This document shows positions 7,963-16,702 of a stretch of 64,000 nucleotides of DNA, piece after piece (position 1 is the first letter of the stretch; every line of letters starts with the position of its first letter). Where the stretch lies: NCBI GenBank assembly GCA_028279405.1, contig JANQNU010000035.1, positions 92,042-156,041 of the forward strand. Direction: 5' to 3'. The DNA comes from Phycisphaerae bacterium (GTDB lineage Bacteria > Planctomycetota > Phycisphaerae > UBA1845 > Fen-1342). The notes under the pieces were generated by a model that saw only the letters and a program-made list of their open reading frames with translations, was not told the DNA's origin and ran no database searches. Position numbers and translations under genes: made by a program.

Positions 7963-9765
7963 ATGCGATCGAGTCAGTACGACCGACGGCACCCTCGCTC
8001 CACCGCCGGGACCGGCTTTCGACCGGGCGTCGCCACGATCCGTACTGTGCTCAGTTTCTTGTTGTTAGTGGGGGGGCTCTGTAGCTGCACGCTTCCGGAT
8101 CGGCGCGTCGATGCCGCGTTGCGGCAGCGGGCGGCCTCGCAGACACAAGGAATCGACCGCCTCGATCTGGGCGCGCGAGCGACCGCCGAGCCGCAGACTG
8201 TCCAGGACGAGGTCGATCGGTTCGCTCTCGACCATCGTGCACAACTCGCCGAGCCGGTACCCGAGCGGTTGCCGCTTTCCGTTTCCGATGCTCGGCTCCG
8301 CGCATTGGCGAACAATCTCGACCTGCAGGTGGCGTTCGTCGATCCTGCGCTGGCGCGGACGAAGGTGGGCGAAGAGGAGGCCAAGTTCGACGCAACGATT
8401 TACGGTGGGGCGCGGTTCAAGCGAGAAGACCTGCCTGAAATCGACAGCGATCTCGTTTCGTTCACCTCGGATACCAAGGAGGTCGACAAGGCGATCGCGA
8501 AGCTGACAGAGATCGAGCAACGTAAGGAAGCGTTGGAGTTGGACGTCGGCATCAAGGTGCCGCTCCCGACCGGTGGTGCGGTCAAGGTCGAGAACACGTT
8601 CAGCGAGAAGAACACGATCGAGCCGCAGCGGTTCGAACAGAACATCAGCGCGTTGAAGTTCTCGTTGAGCCAGCCGCTGTTGCGCAATGCAGGGATTGAC
8701 GCGAACCTCGCCTCGATTCGTGTGGCGCGGCTTGGATCGGGGGTTGCCCGCACCAAGACCAAGCTGGCTGCGATCCGCATTCTGGCGGCGGCAGAGAAGG
8801 CTTACTGGCGGGTCTACGCGGCTCAGGAAGTGCTGCGGGTCCGGACACAGCAGTACGAACTGGCCTACACCAACCTCGAGTTCGTCCGCAAGCGGGTCGC
8901 TGCCGGGGAGTCGGCCGGCATCGAGGTGATTCGCGCGGAGGTCGGCGTCGTCGCGCGGCTCGAGGCGCTGATTATCGCCCGGACGGCATACCGGCTCCAG
9001 CAGCGTGAGCTGAAGCGGATTCTCAACATCGCTAACGTCGGCCTCGATACAGAGACGCGGATTGAGACGACGACACTGCCGCAGTTGTTGCGCTTCGAGC
9101 TCGACGCCGTGGAGCTGGTGCAGTATGCCCTCGACAATCGCATGGAGATGCTCGAACTCGAGCTCAAGCTGGCTGCGGACGCGATCCGGGTCGACTTCGC
9201 CCGGAACCAGGCGTTGCCGCTGTTCGTCGTCGATTTCGAGTACGGCGTGCTGGATCGTCGCGGGTCATTTGGTACGGCTTGGGACGACATGTGGGATTTT
9301 GACAAGGATGCGTTTGCGGTCGGTGTGCGTGGCGAGATCCCCGTCACGAACGAAGCGCGCCGATCGCGGCTGCGCCGCGCTATCCTGACACGCGCGCAAC
9401 GGCTGGCAAGCCAACAGAAACGGGCTCTGGCCATCCGCCAGGAGGTCCGCGATGCGCTCGACACGCTCAATCAGAACTGGCAGCGGATCCTCGCGGCGCG
9501 ACAGAACGTCGTCGTTTCCGGCGTCAACTACGAGGCGGAGTTGAAGCAGTTTCGCGAAGGACTTCGAACCATGCGCGAAGTCAACGAGGCGCTCACGCTG
9601 CTCGGGGAGGCGCAGCTCAAGGAGATCAACGCGATACTGGTCTATCAGGTTGCGCAGATCGATCTGGCCTTCGCGACCGGCACATTGTTGGGTTACGCAA
9701 AGCTCGAACTAGCGAACATCTCGATTAGCGATGCGCTCGATCGACCGCTGCCCGAAGCGCGGTAA
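7963..9765 (+). CDS. TolC-like outer-membrane efflux lipoprotein
   Basis: A 600-residue protein with two long alpha-helical repeats typical of the outer-membrane efflux family (ARTKVGEEEAKFD, AEKAYWRVYAAQEVLRVRTQQYELA, VRDALDTLNQNWQRILAARQN). The N-terminus has a signal sequence ending in a lipobox-like LCSC (Cys near residue 38), so the protein is probably lipidated. ATG 7963 has an AGGAA Shine-Dalgarno just upstream; the reading frame is open far upstream (from 7561), but that part overlaps the HlyD gene. It completes the ABC-HlyD-TolC set. Confidence 0.88.
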   Translation: MRSSQYDRRHPRSTAGTGFRPGVATIRTVLSFLLLVGGLCSCTLPDRRVDAALRQRAASQTQGIDRLDLGARATAEPQTVQDEVDRFALDHRAQLAEPVPERLPLSVSDARLRALANNLDLQVAFVDPALARTKVGEEEAKFDATIYGGARFKREDLPEIDSDLVSFTSDTKEVDKAIAKLTEIEQRKEALELDVGIKVPLPTGGAVKVENTFSEKNTIEPQRFEQNISALKFSLSQPLLRNAGIDANLASIRVARLGSGVARTKTKLAAIRILAAAEKAYWRVYAAQEVLRVRTQQYELAYTNLEFVRKRVAAGESAGIEVIRAEVGVVARLEALIIARTAYRLQQRELKRILNIANVGLDTETRIETTTLPQLLRFELDAVELVQYALDNRMEMLELELKLAADAIRVDFARNQALPLFVVDFEYGVLDRRGSFGTAWDDMWDFDKDAFAVGVRGEIPVTNEARRSRLRRAILTRAQRLASQQKRALAIRQEVRDALDTLNQNWQRILAARQNVVVSGVNYEAELKQFREGLRTMREVNEALTLLGEAQLKEINAILVYQVAQIDLAFATGTLLGYAKLELANISISDALDRPLPEAR

Positions 9766-9782
9766 CCGACCCCCGCGTCTCG

Positions 9783-10214
9783 CTACGACGACTTCGGACC
9801 CTCGGACAGGTAGAAGGCGGTCAGCGCGCCGAGTTGCAGCAGCGTTGCGAACTGTAGCTTGACGAGTATGGCGCCCGCGCCGGCGTGGAAGAACGCGTCT
9901 GAAAGCGCCCATAGCAAGAGCCCGACCACAATCGCCTGTAACACCGCGCCCGCCGCACGCATCATCGCGAAATCTTTGTACTGCGATTCGCGCGCCGATA
10001 CGTCCAAAAGGTCCCGAATTTCGCGCAACAGCTTCTCGACACGTTCGCTTGCGGGAAGCGAGGCCGGCTGGTTCTTCGCGTCCGGGGCCTCCGCGCCGGG
10101 AGTTTCCGGCCGGAAGGCGGACGGCTGCGGCTCGGACTGGGTGGAGTCGCGTCCTTTGCGGGCTGTTTCCGTTTCCGTCATCGGTGCAGGTGGGGGCGGG
10201 TTCTTGCGGCTCAT
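9783..10214 (-). CDS. Small membrane protein, unknown function
   Basis: A 143-residue protein. A Pro/Glu-rich soluble N-terminus (about 1-55) is followed by an amphipathic segment (VEKLLREIRDLLD), then two membrane helices (about residues 88-108 and 116-136). The ATG overlaps the stop of the upstream gene (ATGA), so it is the last gene of the epimerase-lpxK operon. I do not recognise the family. Confidence 0.7.
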   Translation of the reverse strand: MSRKNPPPPAPMTETETARKGRDSTQSEPQPSAFRPETPGAEAPDAKNQPASLPASERVEKLLREIRDLLDVSARESQYKDFAMMRAAGAVLQAIVVGLLLWALSDAFFHAGAGAILVKLQFATLLQLGALTAFYLSEGPKSS

Positions 10215-11212
10215 GCGGGCCTCCCTGCGAGTCTCTCCAGCACGGCTTGCCTGAGCAGTGGCAATAGTATCTCGTGATGACCGGTCACACTGTGTCCGTG
10301 GCCGGCCCGGACAGGCCGTGTGATCACGTTCTGCATCGGACGATAATGCCGCAACATGTCGAAGTTGGCGGTCTGCATGGCATCCAGATTGTGGCCCAGG
10401 TTGCGCACGATGGAAACCGCCTTCAGAAAAACTTCGGGCATGATGACCGCGGAGCCGACGTTCAGCCAGACACCGCCTGGCCCGTCAGGAGCTGCGGCGC
10501 CCAGGCCCGCGACCACGCTGCAAAGTGCGCGAAAATCCACCATCGTCGCTTCGCCGATCGCGCCACCGTCGGCGGCGGGGTGCATGTGAACCGTGTCCGT
10601 GCCGAGCGCGACGTGCACCGTGGCCGGAATGTTGCATCGCGCCGCGGCGCCGAAGATGCTGAGTTGCTTGAACGGTGCCGTGCCGGATTCGATCAGCCTT
10701 CCCAAAGCGCTTCCGAGCCCCTCCGTACGGCCTTGGGCGGCGGCGGCGTTCATTCGCTCGCAGGTTTCGCGGACCATCCCGAAGCTTCCGTCCCGGATCG
10801 TGTCGGCGACTTCCTCGCTGGTTTCGCCGGTCTCGGCCAGCTCGAGGTCGTGAATGGCGCCGGAACCGTTCGTGGCGATCGCGGTTATGACGCCGCGCTC
10901 GATGAGATCGATGACGAGTGGGGCGCAGCCGGTCTTGATCACGTGCCCGCCGAACGCAAAGAGCACGTGTCGGCCGGCACGCCGCGCTTGAACGATGGCA
11001 TTCACGATTGCGCGCAAGGACTTCGCGCCGAGGAACTCCGGAAGGGAATCGAACCATGCAGCGAAGGACGCGCCATCAGGAACGGGTTTGCCGAGGGCGC
11101 TGACCGAGACCTTGTGTGCTCGGGTTTCGCGCGACTTCAGGCGGAGCTGATCGAAATCAAGCGGAATCGGCGCCGGTAGCGGCAATTCGGAATGTTGTGA
11201 TTCGTCGGTCAA
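10211..11212 (-). CDS. Conserved hypothetical protein in lpxK operon
   Basis: A 333-residue soluble protein that starts at TTG 11212 overlapping the lpxK stop (TTGA) and ends overlapping the next start (ATGA). Glycine-rich segments such as VLFAFGGHVIKTG, ATNGSGAIHDLEL and HVALGTDTVHMHPAADGGA look like nucleotide- or cofactor-binding loops in a Rossmann-type fold. They loosely recall deoxyhypusine-synthase-like proteins, but the assignment is weak. Tight coupling to lpxK suggests a linked role, perhaps in envelope sugar or lipid metabolism. Confidence 0.7.
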   Translation of the reverse strand: MTDESQHSELPLPAPIPLDFDQLRLKSRETRAHKVSVSALGKPVPDGASFAAWFDSLPEFLGAKSLRAIVNAIVQARRAGRHVLFAFGGHVIKTGCAPLVIDLIERGVITAIATNGSGAIHDLELAETGETSEEVADTIRDGSFGMVRETCERMNAAAAQGRTEGLGSALGRLIESGTAPFKQLSIFGAAARCNIPATVHVALGTDTVHMHPAADGGAIGEATMVDFRALCSVVAGLGAAAPDGPGGVWLNVGSAVIMPEVFLKAVSIVRNLGHNLDAMQTANFDMLRHYRPMQNVITRPVRAGHGHSVTGHHEILLPLLRQAVLERLAGRPA

Positions 11213-12249
11213 GTCAGCCTCACAGCGCGTTGCAATCGGTCGTTGAACGTCCCTGAAGGATCGGCGATCGCCATTCCGATGTCGAGTCGCGCGAACGGGG
11301 GACCTGCGAGGTTGCGGATCAGCGGAAACAGTTTGACCCAATCCTTGCGGGTTGTCACGACCGTTGCGCCGGGTTGGCGCTCCGCGGCGCGCACAATGCG
11401 CTCGACGTCCCGGGTCGAGTAATGATGATGATCACGGTAGACCAACGGCGGCGCCAAGCGCGCCTTCAGCGACCGCAGCATCTCCGTAAAGACATCCGGG
11501 TTTCCGATGCCGCAAACCGGAATTACATAGCGGTCGGCCAGCCAGCTCGGCGGGTGCGTACTCGCGTCGGCGAGCTGCACTCTTGTGGCCGAAACCGTTG
11601 CCCGGAAGAAAATCGCATCCGGTGCGGCGGTTCGAATCGTCGAAATCAGCGACTCGACCGTCTCCGCGGCAGCCAGCGTGGTCCGAGTCAACACAACGAC
11701 ATCCGCACGCTGCAGCGCACTCAGCGGTTCGCGCAAACGGCCCGCCGGCAGCAGTCGACCACCACCCCAAGGATTGAGCGCATCCACGAGCACGATGTCG
11801 AGATCGCGGTAGAGTCGGCGATGTTGGAACCCGTCATCCAGGATCGCGCAGTCGGCCGAGTGCTGGTGCATCGCCGTCGTCGCCCCCTGAACACGCACGG
11901 GGTTGACAACTACCGGCATGTCCGCGATGGCCTCGCGCAACTCCATCACCTCGTCCGCCTCCCCGCCGGCGCGCGCGTGATAGCCGCGGGTCAGCACGGC
12001 CGGGCGCTTGCCCAGCGCCCGCAGCCGCTGTGCTACTTCGATGACCATCGGCGTCTTGCCGGTACCGCCGACGGTTAGGTTTCCGACACTGATGATCGGG
12101 ATTGCGGCCTTCTTAACGGCACCGCGAAATCGGTCGTAGTAGCGATTGCGTGCGTGGATGATCGCCGCGTAGACGCCGCTGAGCGGCCCGAGAACGGCAG
12201 ATGCGAGCGTCGCGTGCCCGGAACTCTCAACTGCCGCGGTCGTCGACAT
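11209..12249 (-). CDS. lpxK: Tetraacyldisaccharide 4'-kinase
   Basis: LpxK phosphorylates the 4' position of the lipid A disaccharide at the inner membrane. Seen here: an N-terminal hydrophobic stretch, PIISVGNLTVGGTGKTP with the P-loop at about residues 61-67, LTRGYHARAGG, ILDDGFQHRRL and GGGRLLPAGRLREPL, all typical. Length 346 residues is normal. ATG 12249 lies 3 bp after the epimerase stop, so the upstream open frame (to 12723) is a shadow of that gene. Its presence implies lipid A synthesis. Confidence 0.93.
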   Translation of the reverse strand: MSTTAAVESSGHATLASAVLGPLSGVYAAIIHARNRYYDRFRGAVKKAAIPIISVGNLTVGGTGKTPMVIEVAQRLRALGKRPAVLTRGYHARAGGEADEVMELREAIADMPVVVNPVRVQGATTAMHQHSADCAILDDGFQHRRLYRDLDIVLVDALNPWGGGRLLPAGRLREPLSALQRADVVVLTRTTLAAAETVESLISTIRTAAPDAIFFRATVSATRVQLADASTHPPSWLADRYVIPVCGIGNPDVFTEMLRSLKARLAPPLVYRDHHHYSTRDVERIVRAAERQPGATVVTTRKDWVKLFPLIRNLAGPPFARLDIGMAIADPSGTFNDRLQRAVRLT

Positions 12250-12251
12250 GA

Positions 12252-13178
12252 CTACAGCCGACCGGATTCGCGTTGCCAGCGGATCGCAGCCGGGATTCCC
12301 GCAGTCAACGGCGTGCTCGGGGAGTAGCCGAGCAGCTTGCGGGCTTTGCCGATATCGGCCACGTAGCGCGTGACTTCGCCGGCGCGCGTCGGATGGTAGT
12401 CCACGTTCGCCTGCTTTCCGAGCGCGAGTGCGATCAGGTTCACGACGTCGTCGAGCGTGGAGCCCTGCCCGAACGCGAGATTGATGGTCTCGCGGTGAAT
12501 GCGGCCGGCGATCAGCGCGTTGATCCCCTTGAGCACCCCGTCGACACAATCGTCGACGTAGGTGAAATCGAGCACCTTCTCGCGCCCGAAGAGCGTAATG
12601 GGCTGCTCCTCGTTGATCTTGCGGATGAATAGTGGAATCACGCGCTCCATACGGTCGAGATCGCAATCGTACCGCCCGTAGACGTTGCTGAAGCGAAACA
12701 CCAGATGCGGTAGGTCGTAGCACTCGAAGTACGAGTATATAAATGCTTCACCGGCAATCTTCGAGGCACTATACGGGCTCTCGGCGACCACGAAGTCGGC
12801 TTGCGATTCCTCCGTAATGTGGCGGTGGATGTCGCCGTAGACCTCACGTGAGCTGCCAAAGATCAACGGCGTCCGGGTTCGACGGCAGTACTCCAACACG
12901 TTGAAGCACATTGTCATGTTGGCCAGAGCGCGCTCGGGATGCTCGACCAACTCAAAGACCTTGGCATGTGCCGCCAGATGCACGACGACATCGAACTTCC
13001 CCTGGACCGGGAGTTCGCCGACCGGCAAGCGCCCAATGTCGGCGAGTTCCGTCGGGACCTTGTCAGTCCAGGTATTGGGTCGGCTGTCGATACCCTGGAC
13101 CTCGTCGCCACGTGCTTGGAGTGCCAGGGCGGCGTTGGTGCCGATCTGCCCGCTGGAGCCGGTAATCAGGATGCGCAT
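12252..13178 (-). CDS. NAD-dependent sugar epimerase/dehydratase
   Basis: Extended short-chain dehydrogenase of 308 residues. The N-terminal NAD site is ITGSSGQIG and the catalytic Tyr-Lys are in SPYSASK (about residue 135). FRFSNVYGRYD and VLDFTYVDDCVDGV match the UDP-glucose 4-epimerase-like group that acts on nucleotide sugars. First gene of a minus-strand operon with lpxK, which fits a role in lipopolysaccharide or surface sugar synthesis. Exact substrate is not visible. Confidence 0.88.
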   Translation of the reverse strand: MRILITGSSGQIGTNAALALQARGDEVQGIDSRPNTWTDKVPTELADIGRLPVGELPVQGKFDVVVHLAAHAKVFELVEHPERALANMTMCFNVLEYCRRTRTPLIFGSSREVYGDIHRHITEESQADFVVAESPYSASKIAGEAFIYSYFECYDLPHLVFRFSNVYGRYDCDLDRMERVIPLFIRKINEEQPITLFGREKVLDFTYVDDCVDGVLKGINALIAGRIHRETINLAFGQGSTLDDVVNLIALALGKQANVDYHPTRAGEVTRYVADIGKARKLLGYSPSTPLTAGIPAAIRWQRESGRL

Positions 13179-13279
13179 TCATTCGCTCGGTTCGGGTTGC
13201 GGGTCGCCGCGGGGCGCAACGTTCGGCGCTGCGGCGGGAAGGTTCTACGCCGGTACGGGGGCAGCGTCAACCGGCGGCC

Positions 13280-13762
13280 TCAATAGAACAGCGTCACGAT
13301 CAGATGCGGGTCCTGCTGCTTGCCCTCGACGACGCCAATGGTCGTATTGCAGAACTTGATCTCGACCTCATCCTGTTCGTCGATCCACTCGTTGATCTGC
13401 TCCTCGAGGTGCCGCATGGAGGCGTCGCTCAGCTTGCAATGGAAGATGCGACACCTTGTGGCATTCGGCGAGCCTCCGAGCAAGGATCGTCGGAATGTGG
13501 TGGCCTTCGGGCCGGTCTGGAACCCGATGCCACCGTGGCTGCCAAAGGCCCGGATCTGCGTGCTGGCTTGTGCCGCTACCGCCTGGTCCGGCGCGAGCGA
13601 GACGGTCGGCTCGGGCTCCGTGTTGGCGCGCTTTTCACGTAAGCAATGAACACATAGTAGTTTACCTTCCCAGTGTTCCGCGACCTGCCGGGCAATGTGC
13701 TCCGGGTAGATGGTAGCGCCGCAGGCGTCGCATTGTTGAAAAGCTTGTTCGTTGTCGGTCAT
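13280..13762 (-). CDS. Zinc-finger-containing hypothetical protein
   Basis: 160 residues. The N-terminus has a four-Cys cluster (CDACGATIYPEHIARQ ... LLCVHC), probably one zinc site. A low-complexity linker follows, then a compact C-terminal domain (MRHLEEQINEWIDEQDEVEIKFCNTTIG, ending LIVTLFY). I do not recognise a named family. It is separated from the epimerase by about 100 bp and may have its own promoter. Confidence 0.65.
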   Translation of the reverse strand: MTDNEQAFQQCDACGATIYPEHIARQVAEHWEGKLLCVHCLREKRANTEPEPTVSLAPDQAVAAQASTQIRAFGSHGGIGFQTGPKATTFRRSLLGGSPNATRCRIFHCKLSDASMRHLEEQINEWIDEQDEVEIKFCNTTIGVVEGKQQDPHLIVTLFY

Positions 13763-13961
13763 GGCGTGCCTCGTTTGCAGGCTGCTGCGAGGCCCTGACC
13801 CGTGTCGGATTTCAGCGGCCGCTTGCCTTACCCGATAAAATTGGGAGGGCCGTCAGGTGATGTACGCCAGTATAGACGCGTTCCGCGTGGTTATGCAAAA
13901 GCTCGCTATCAATGGGCTGGCGGAATTTTCGGACCTTGAGTTGGAACGAAGGAGTTCGGTC

Positions 13962-14411
13962 ATGAAAGCGTGGCTGCGAACGGCGATTGCGAGCGTTCTG
14001 TACGTGTTGCTGGTGGCTCCGATCGTTGGCTGCCTCGTTTCGCTTCCCGAGGTGGCGCCGCCGGAGGACACGGACAATCTGCCCACCCAACAGGAGATCC
14101 GCGAGTCGTTGGCCAACGAGCCGCCCGTCGCGAACGCCGGCGAGGATCAGGATGCCGACCAAGGCGAACTGGTGGTTCTCGATGCCACGGGTTCGACCGA
14201 TCCGGATCGGAACCGTCTGATCTTCATCTGGACGCAGACCGATGGTGAGCCGCTGGTGGATCTCCAGCCGAACCCGTTCAGCTCGATCGTAACCTTCGAG
14301 ACTCCCGCGGTCCTCGACGAGACCGTTCTGACATTCCAACTGGCGATCGTCGACGGGTTTTCCGTGGAGTTCGACGAGGTCGCGGTGACCGTTCAGCCGG
14401 CCGCCGAGTAA
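13962..14411 (+). CDS. PKD-domain lipoprotein
   Basis: 149 residues. The signal peptide ends in lipobox IVGC (Cys24). After an acidic linker comes one PKD-like beta-sandwich: PVANAGEDQDADQGELVVLD, TGSTDPDRNRLIFIWTQ and LTFQLAIVDG are typical strands. Exposed to the periplasm or cell surface; PKD folds usually mediate protein or polysaccharide contact. ATG 13962 has a GAAGGAG Shine-Dalgarno at 13948-13954; an in-frame start at 13857 lacks one and would put the signal peptide inside the protein. Confidence 0.8.
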   Translation: MKAWLRTAIASVLYVLLVAPIVGCLVSLPEVAPPEDTDNLPTQQEIRESLANEPPVANAGEDQDADQGELVVLDATGSTDPDRNRLIFIWTQTDGEPLVDLQPNPFSSIVTFETPAVLDETVLTFQLAIVDGFSVEFDEVAVTVQPAAE

Positions 14412-14608
14412 GTTCCGAGCCGCGGCTTTCGTCCGGGCGGCGAGAGGGGCGTTCGGCAGGAGTTTCGCGCAAACTGGTCGCGCCCACCTTCCCGATTGCA
14501 TTCGGGTTCCGTAGACTAGGCAGGAGTCCGCTCTCAGCGGCCGGCATCGTCGGCGTTGTCGCTGGGGAAACTGGGACCACCTGTTCTAGTAGGATTGGAT
14601 CGCCCGCC

Positions 14609-16081
14609 TTGTATCGTTTTCGGCTTGGTTCAACCCAGCGCAAGACTCCGCCGCTCAAGGATCTGCACGGCGCCCACCTGCTCGGCGGCGATGGCGTGGC
14701 GGTCCGTGGCGATCTACGGCTGAAGGGCGGCGAGATCCAATGTGACGTGCGGATTCATGAACCGACCGGCCTGTCTTTGGTTTGGCCGGTGGCGGACTTC
14801 GGCGCCGTGCAACTCGAGACGACTCGTCTTCCGAATCGCGAGCAGCCCTATGATTTGCCGCTGGAGTTGGTGCGTCATCGGCTGATGCGGATCAACATGA
14901 AGCGTGAGGAGTGGGGGCTCTTCGATTATCCGGGCATGGAAGACCTCGCGACGCGGATCGAGGAGGCGCGCGCATTGTTCGTCAAGGCGCTGCAGCACTC
15001 CGACACGCCGGAACGCGCGATGACGTTCGCTGAGAAGGCGCTGCTCGCGGCGCTGGCGGCATCGGAGGACATCTCCGGATTTCACGCAGGCGTGTTCATC
15101 AACCGTCGTCGTCAGATGGGTGGGTTTGCCAAGCCATTCCTCGGCGTCGGGCTTCCTGCTCGCATGCCGGACGAGCAACTGTTGAACGCCATTCGGCCGA
15201 CGTTCGATTTCGTGCGCCTTCCGATGGTGTGGCGCGAGATCCAGCCCAAGGAGCAGGGCATCTCGTTCGACTATACCGACGCATGGGTTAGCGCGGCGAG
15301 CGAGGCCGGGATCGGTCTCGTCGGCGGCCCGTTGTTGAATTTCGGCGTCCGGTTCGTGCCTGATTGGATGTATATCTGGGAAAACGACTTCGAGACGATC
15401 ATCGATTATGCCCGCGAGCAGGTGCGTCGAACGGTGCAGCGCTATGCGAGTCGGATCGACCGTTGGATCGTTGCGAGTGGGTTACACGCGGACAATGCGT
15501 TAGCGTTCAGCTTCGAGCAGATCATGGAGTTGACGCGCATGGCGGCGACCACGGCGCGGAGTCTGGCGCCGAAATCCCAGATCCTGCTCGAGCTTACGCA
15601 GCCCTGGGGTGAATACTACGCGCGGAATCAGCAGACCGTCCCACCGTGGTTGTATGCTGACATGGCTGTTCAGGGCGGCGTACCGTTCGATGCGTTCGGC
15701 GTGCAGTTTCTGTTCGGAATCGATAGTGACGGGTTCCACTTGCGAGATATGCTGCAAATCAGCGCATTGATCGATCGGTTGGCAAACTTCGGTAAGGCGC
15801 TGCACGTTACCGCGATCGCAGTCCCGTCGACGAAACAGAGCATCGCGGGCGGGAAATGGCGCGAGGAGTGGTCGGCCAAGTCGCAAGCGGCCTGGCTCGA
15901 TGCTTTCATGCAAGTCGCGTTGTCGAAGCCGTATGTGGAGAGCGTCGCGCTCCATACACTGTGCGACGGTCCGGATTGCGTGATTCCGGAAAGCGGCGTG
16001 TTGAAGCGGGACGGCGACGCCAAGCCGGCCCTGGAGATGCTTCGGCGCTTGAGAACACGGCTCCGGACTCCCGGCGAGTGA
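14609..16081 (+). CDS. GH10-fold protein lacking catalytic glutamates
   Basis: 490 residues. An N-terminal beta-sandwich (about 1-95) precedes a TIM-barrel resembling family 10 xylanases: FDFVRLPMVWREIQPKEQG corresponds to the FN-VTPEN-MKW region. The acid/base motif WDVVNE is replaced by WIVASG (286-291) and the nucleophile motif HxTELD by HVTAIA (399-404), so both catalytic Glu are gone (Gly291, Ala402). Probably a carbohydrate-binding or otherwise non-classical protein. No signal peptide. TTG start at 14609 is used because the conserved-looking N-terminal domain needs it; AGGA lies upstream. Confidence 0.78.
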   Translation: MYRFRLGSTQRKTPPLKDLHGAHLLGGDGVAVRGDLRLKGGEIQCDVRIHEPTGLSLVWPVADFGAVQLETTRLPNREQPYDLPLELVRHRLMRINMKREEWGLFDYPGMEDLATRIEEARALFVKALQHSDTPERAMTFAEKALLAALAASEDISGFHAGVFINRRRQMGGFAKPFLGVGLPARMPDEQLLNAIRPTFDFVRLPMVWREIQPKEQGISFDYTDAWVSAASEAGIGLVGGPLLNFGVRFVPDWMYIWENDFETIIDYAREQVRRTVQRYASRIDRWIVASGLHADNALAFSFEQIMELTRMAATTARSLAPKSQILLELTQPWGEYYARNQQTVPPWLYADMAVQGGVPFDAFGVQFLFGIDSDGFHLRDMLQISALIDRLANFGKALHVTAIAVPSTKQSIAGGKWREEWSAKSQAAWLDAFMQVALSKPYVESVALHTLCDGPDCVIPESGVLKRDGDAKPALEMLRRLRTRLRTPGE

Positions 16082-16095
16082 GTTGACGACGCGTG

Positions 16096-16461
16096 ATGCC
16101 TTCGGTGCGCCAACGCGGTTCCGCTCATATCGCACAGCAGATGCTGGCTATGCTGACGTTCTTCGGTGCGATCGTCATCGGCGCCGGATGGGCCTCGGTG
16201 GGGCCGGTCGGCGGGTCGGTAACGAGCAACTGCGGTCTTCAGCTAGATCCGAATTGTTGTACCGCCGCCGAGCTGCAGCTGCTGCCGCGTATCGGCCCCG
16301 CGCTGGCCGATCGGATCGTCGTGTTCCGAACAGAAAGCGAGACGGGGTTCCGCAGCCCGGCTGACCTGTCGGCAGTGACCGGGATCGGGCCACGTACTGT
16401 CGAGCGGATCGCGCCGTATCTCAGGTTTGACGAGTTGTCCGATAATGGCGGACGTCGCTGA
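16096..16461 (+). CDS. ComEA-like helix-hairpin-helix protein
   Basis: 121 residues with one N-terminal membrane helix (about 12-35) and a C-terminal tandem helix-hairpin-helix domain: LDPNCCTAAELQLLPRIGPALADRIV and LSAVTGIGPRTVERIAPYL. This layout matches ComEA, a membrane-anchored, DNA-binding competence protein. The usual 'NIN-A' reads 'LDPNCCTA' here. GTG 16093 directly precedes ATG 16096. It sits next to prepilin-like genes, in line with a surface/DNA-uptake context, though no other competence gene is present. Confidence 0.82.
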   Translation: MPSVRQRGSAHIAQQMLAMLTFFGAIVIGAGWASVGPVGGSVTSNCGLQLDPNCCTAAELQLLPRIGPALADRIVVFRTESETGFRSPADLSAVTGIGPRTVERIAPYLRFDELSDNGGRR

Positions 16462-16560
16462 TTTTTTCGGCATGCTGTATCAAATTGTTGGAATTGAGCC
16501 ATTTTCGATCGGAATTCGGTCGTAGATCACGATGTTCATTATTATGGGAACGATTGGGTG

Positions 16561-16591
16561 ACGCCTCGCGAATCGGTCCTGGGTGAGGCGT
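16561..16591 (+). other. Inverted repeat in leader of first prepilin-like gene
   Basis: ACGCCTC (16561-16567) pairs with GAGGCGT (16585-16591) across a 17-nt loop, in the 241-bp gap before the gene at 16703. No T run follows. It could be a leader structure or an operator. The rest of the gap shows no gene and only a weak TATTAT box near 16540. Confidence 0.3.
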
Positions 16592-16702
16592 TACCACAGT
16601 TCGACGTGGCCGGAGTAGAAACGATCAACAAAATGGATGTGACCGGGAGAGTGACAACTGTTTTGGCTAGCCGGGAGTTCCTCTTACCTCGGAGTCATCG
16701 TC

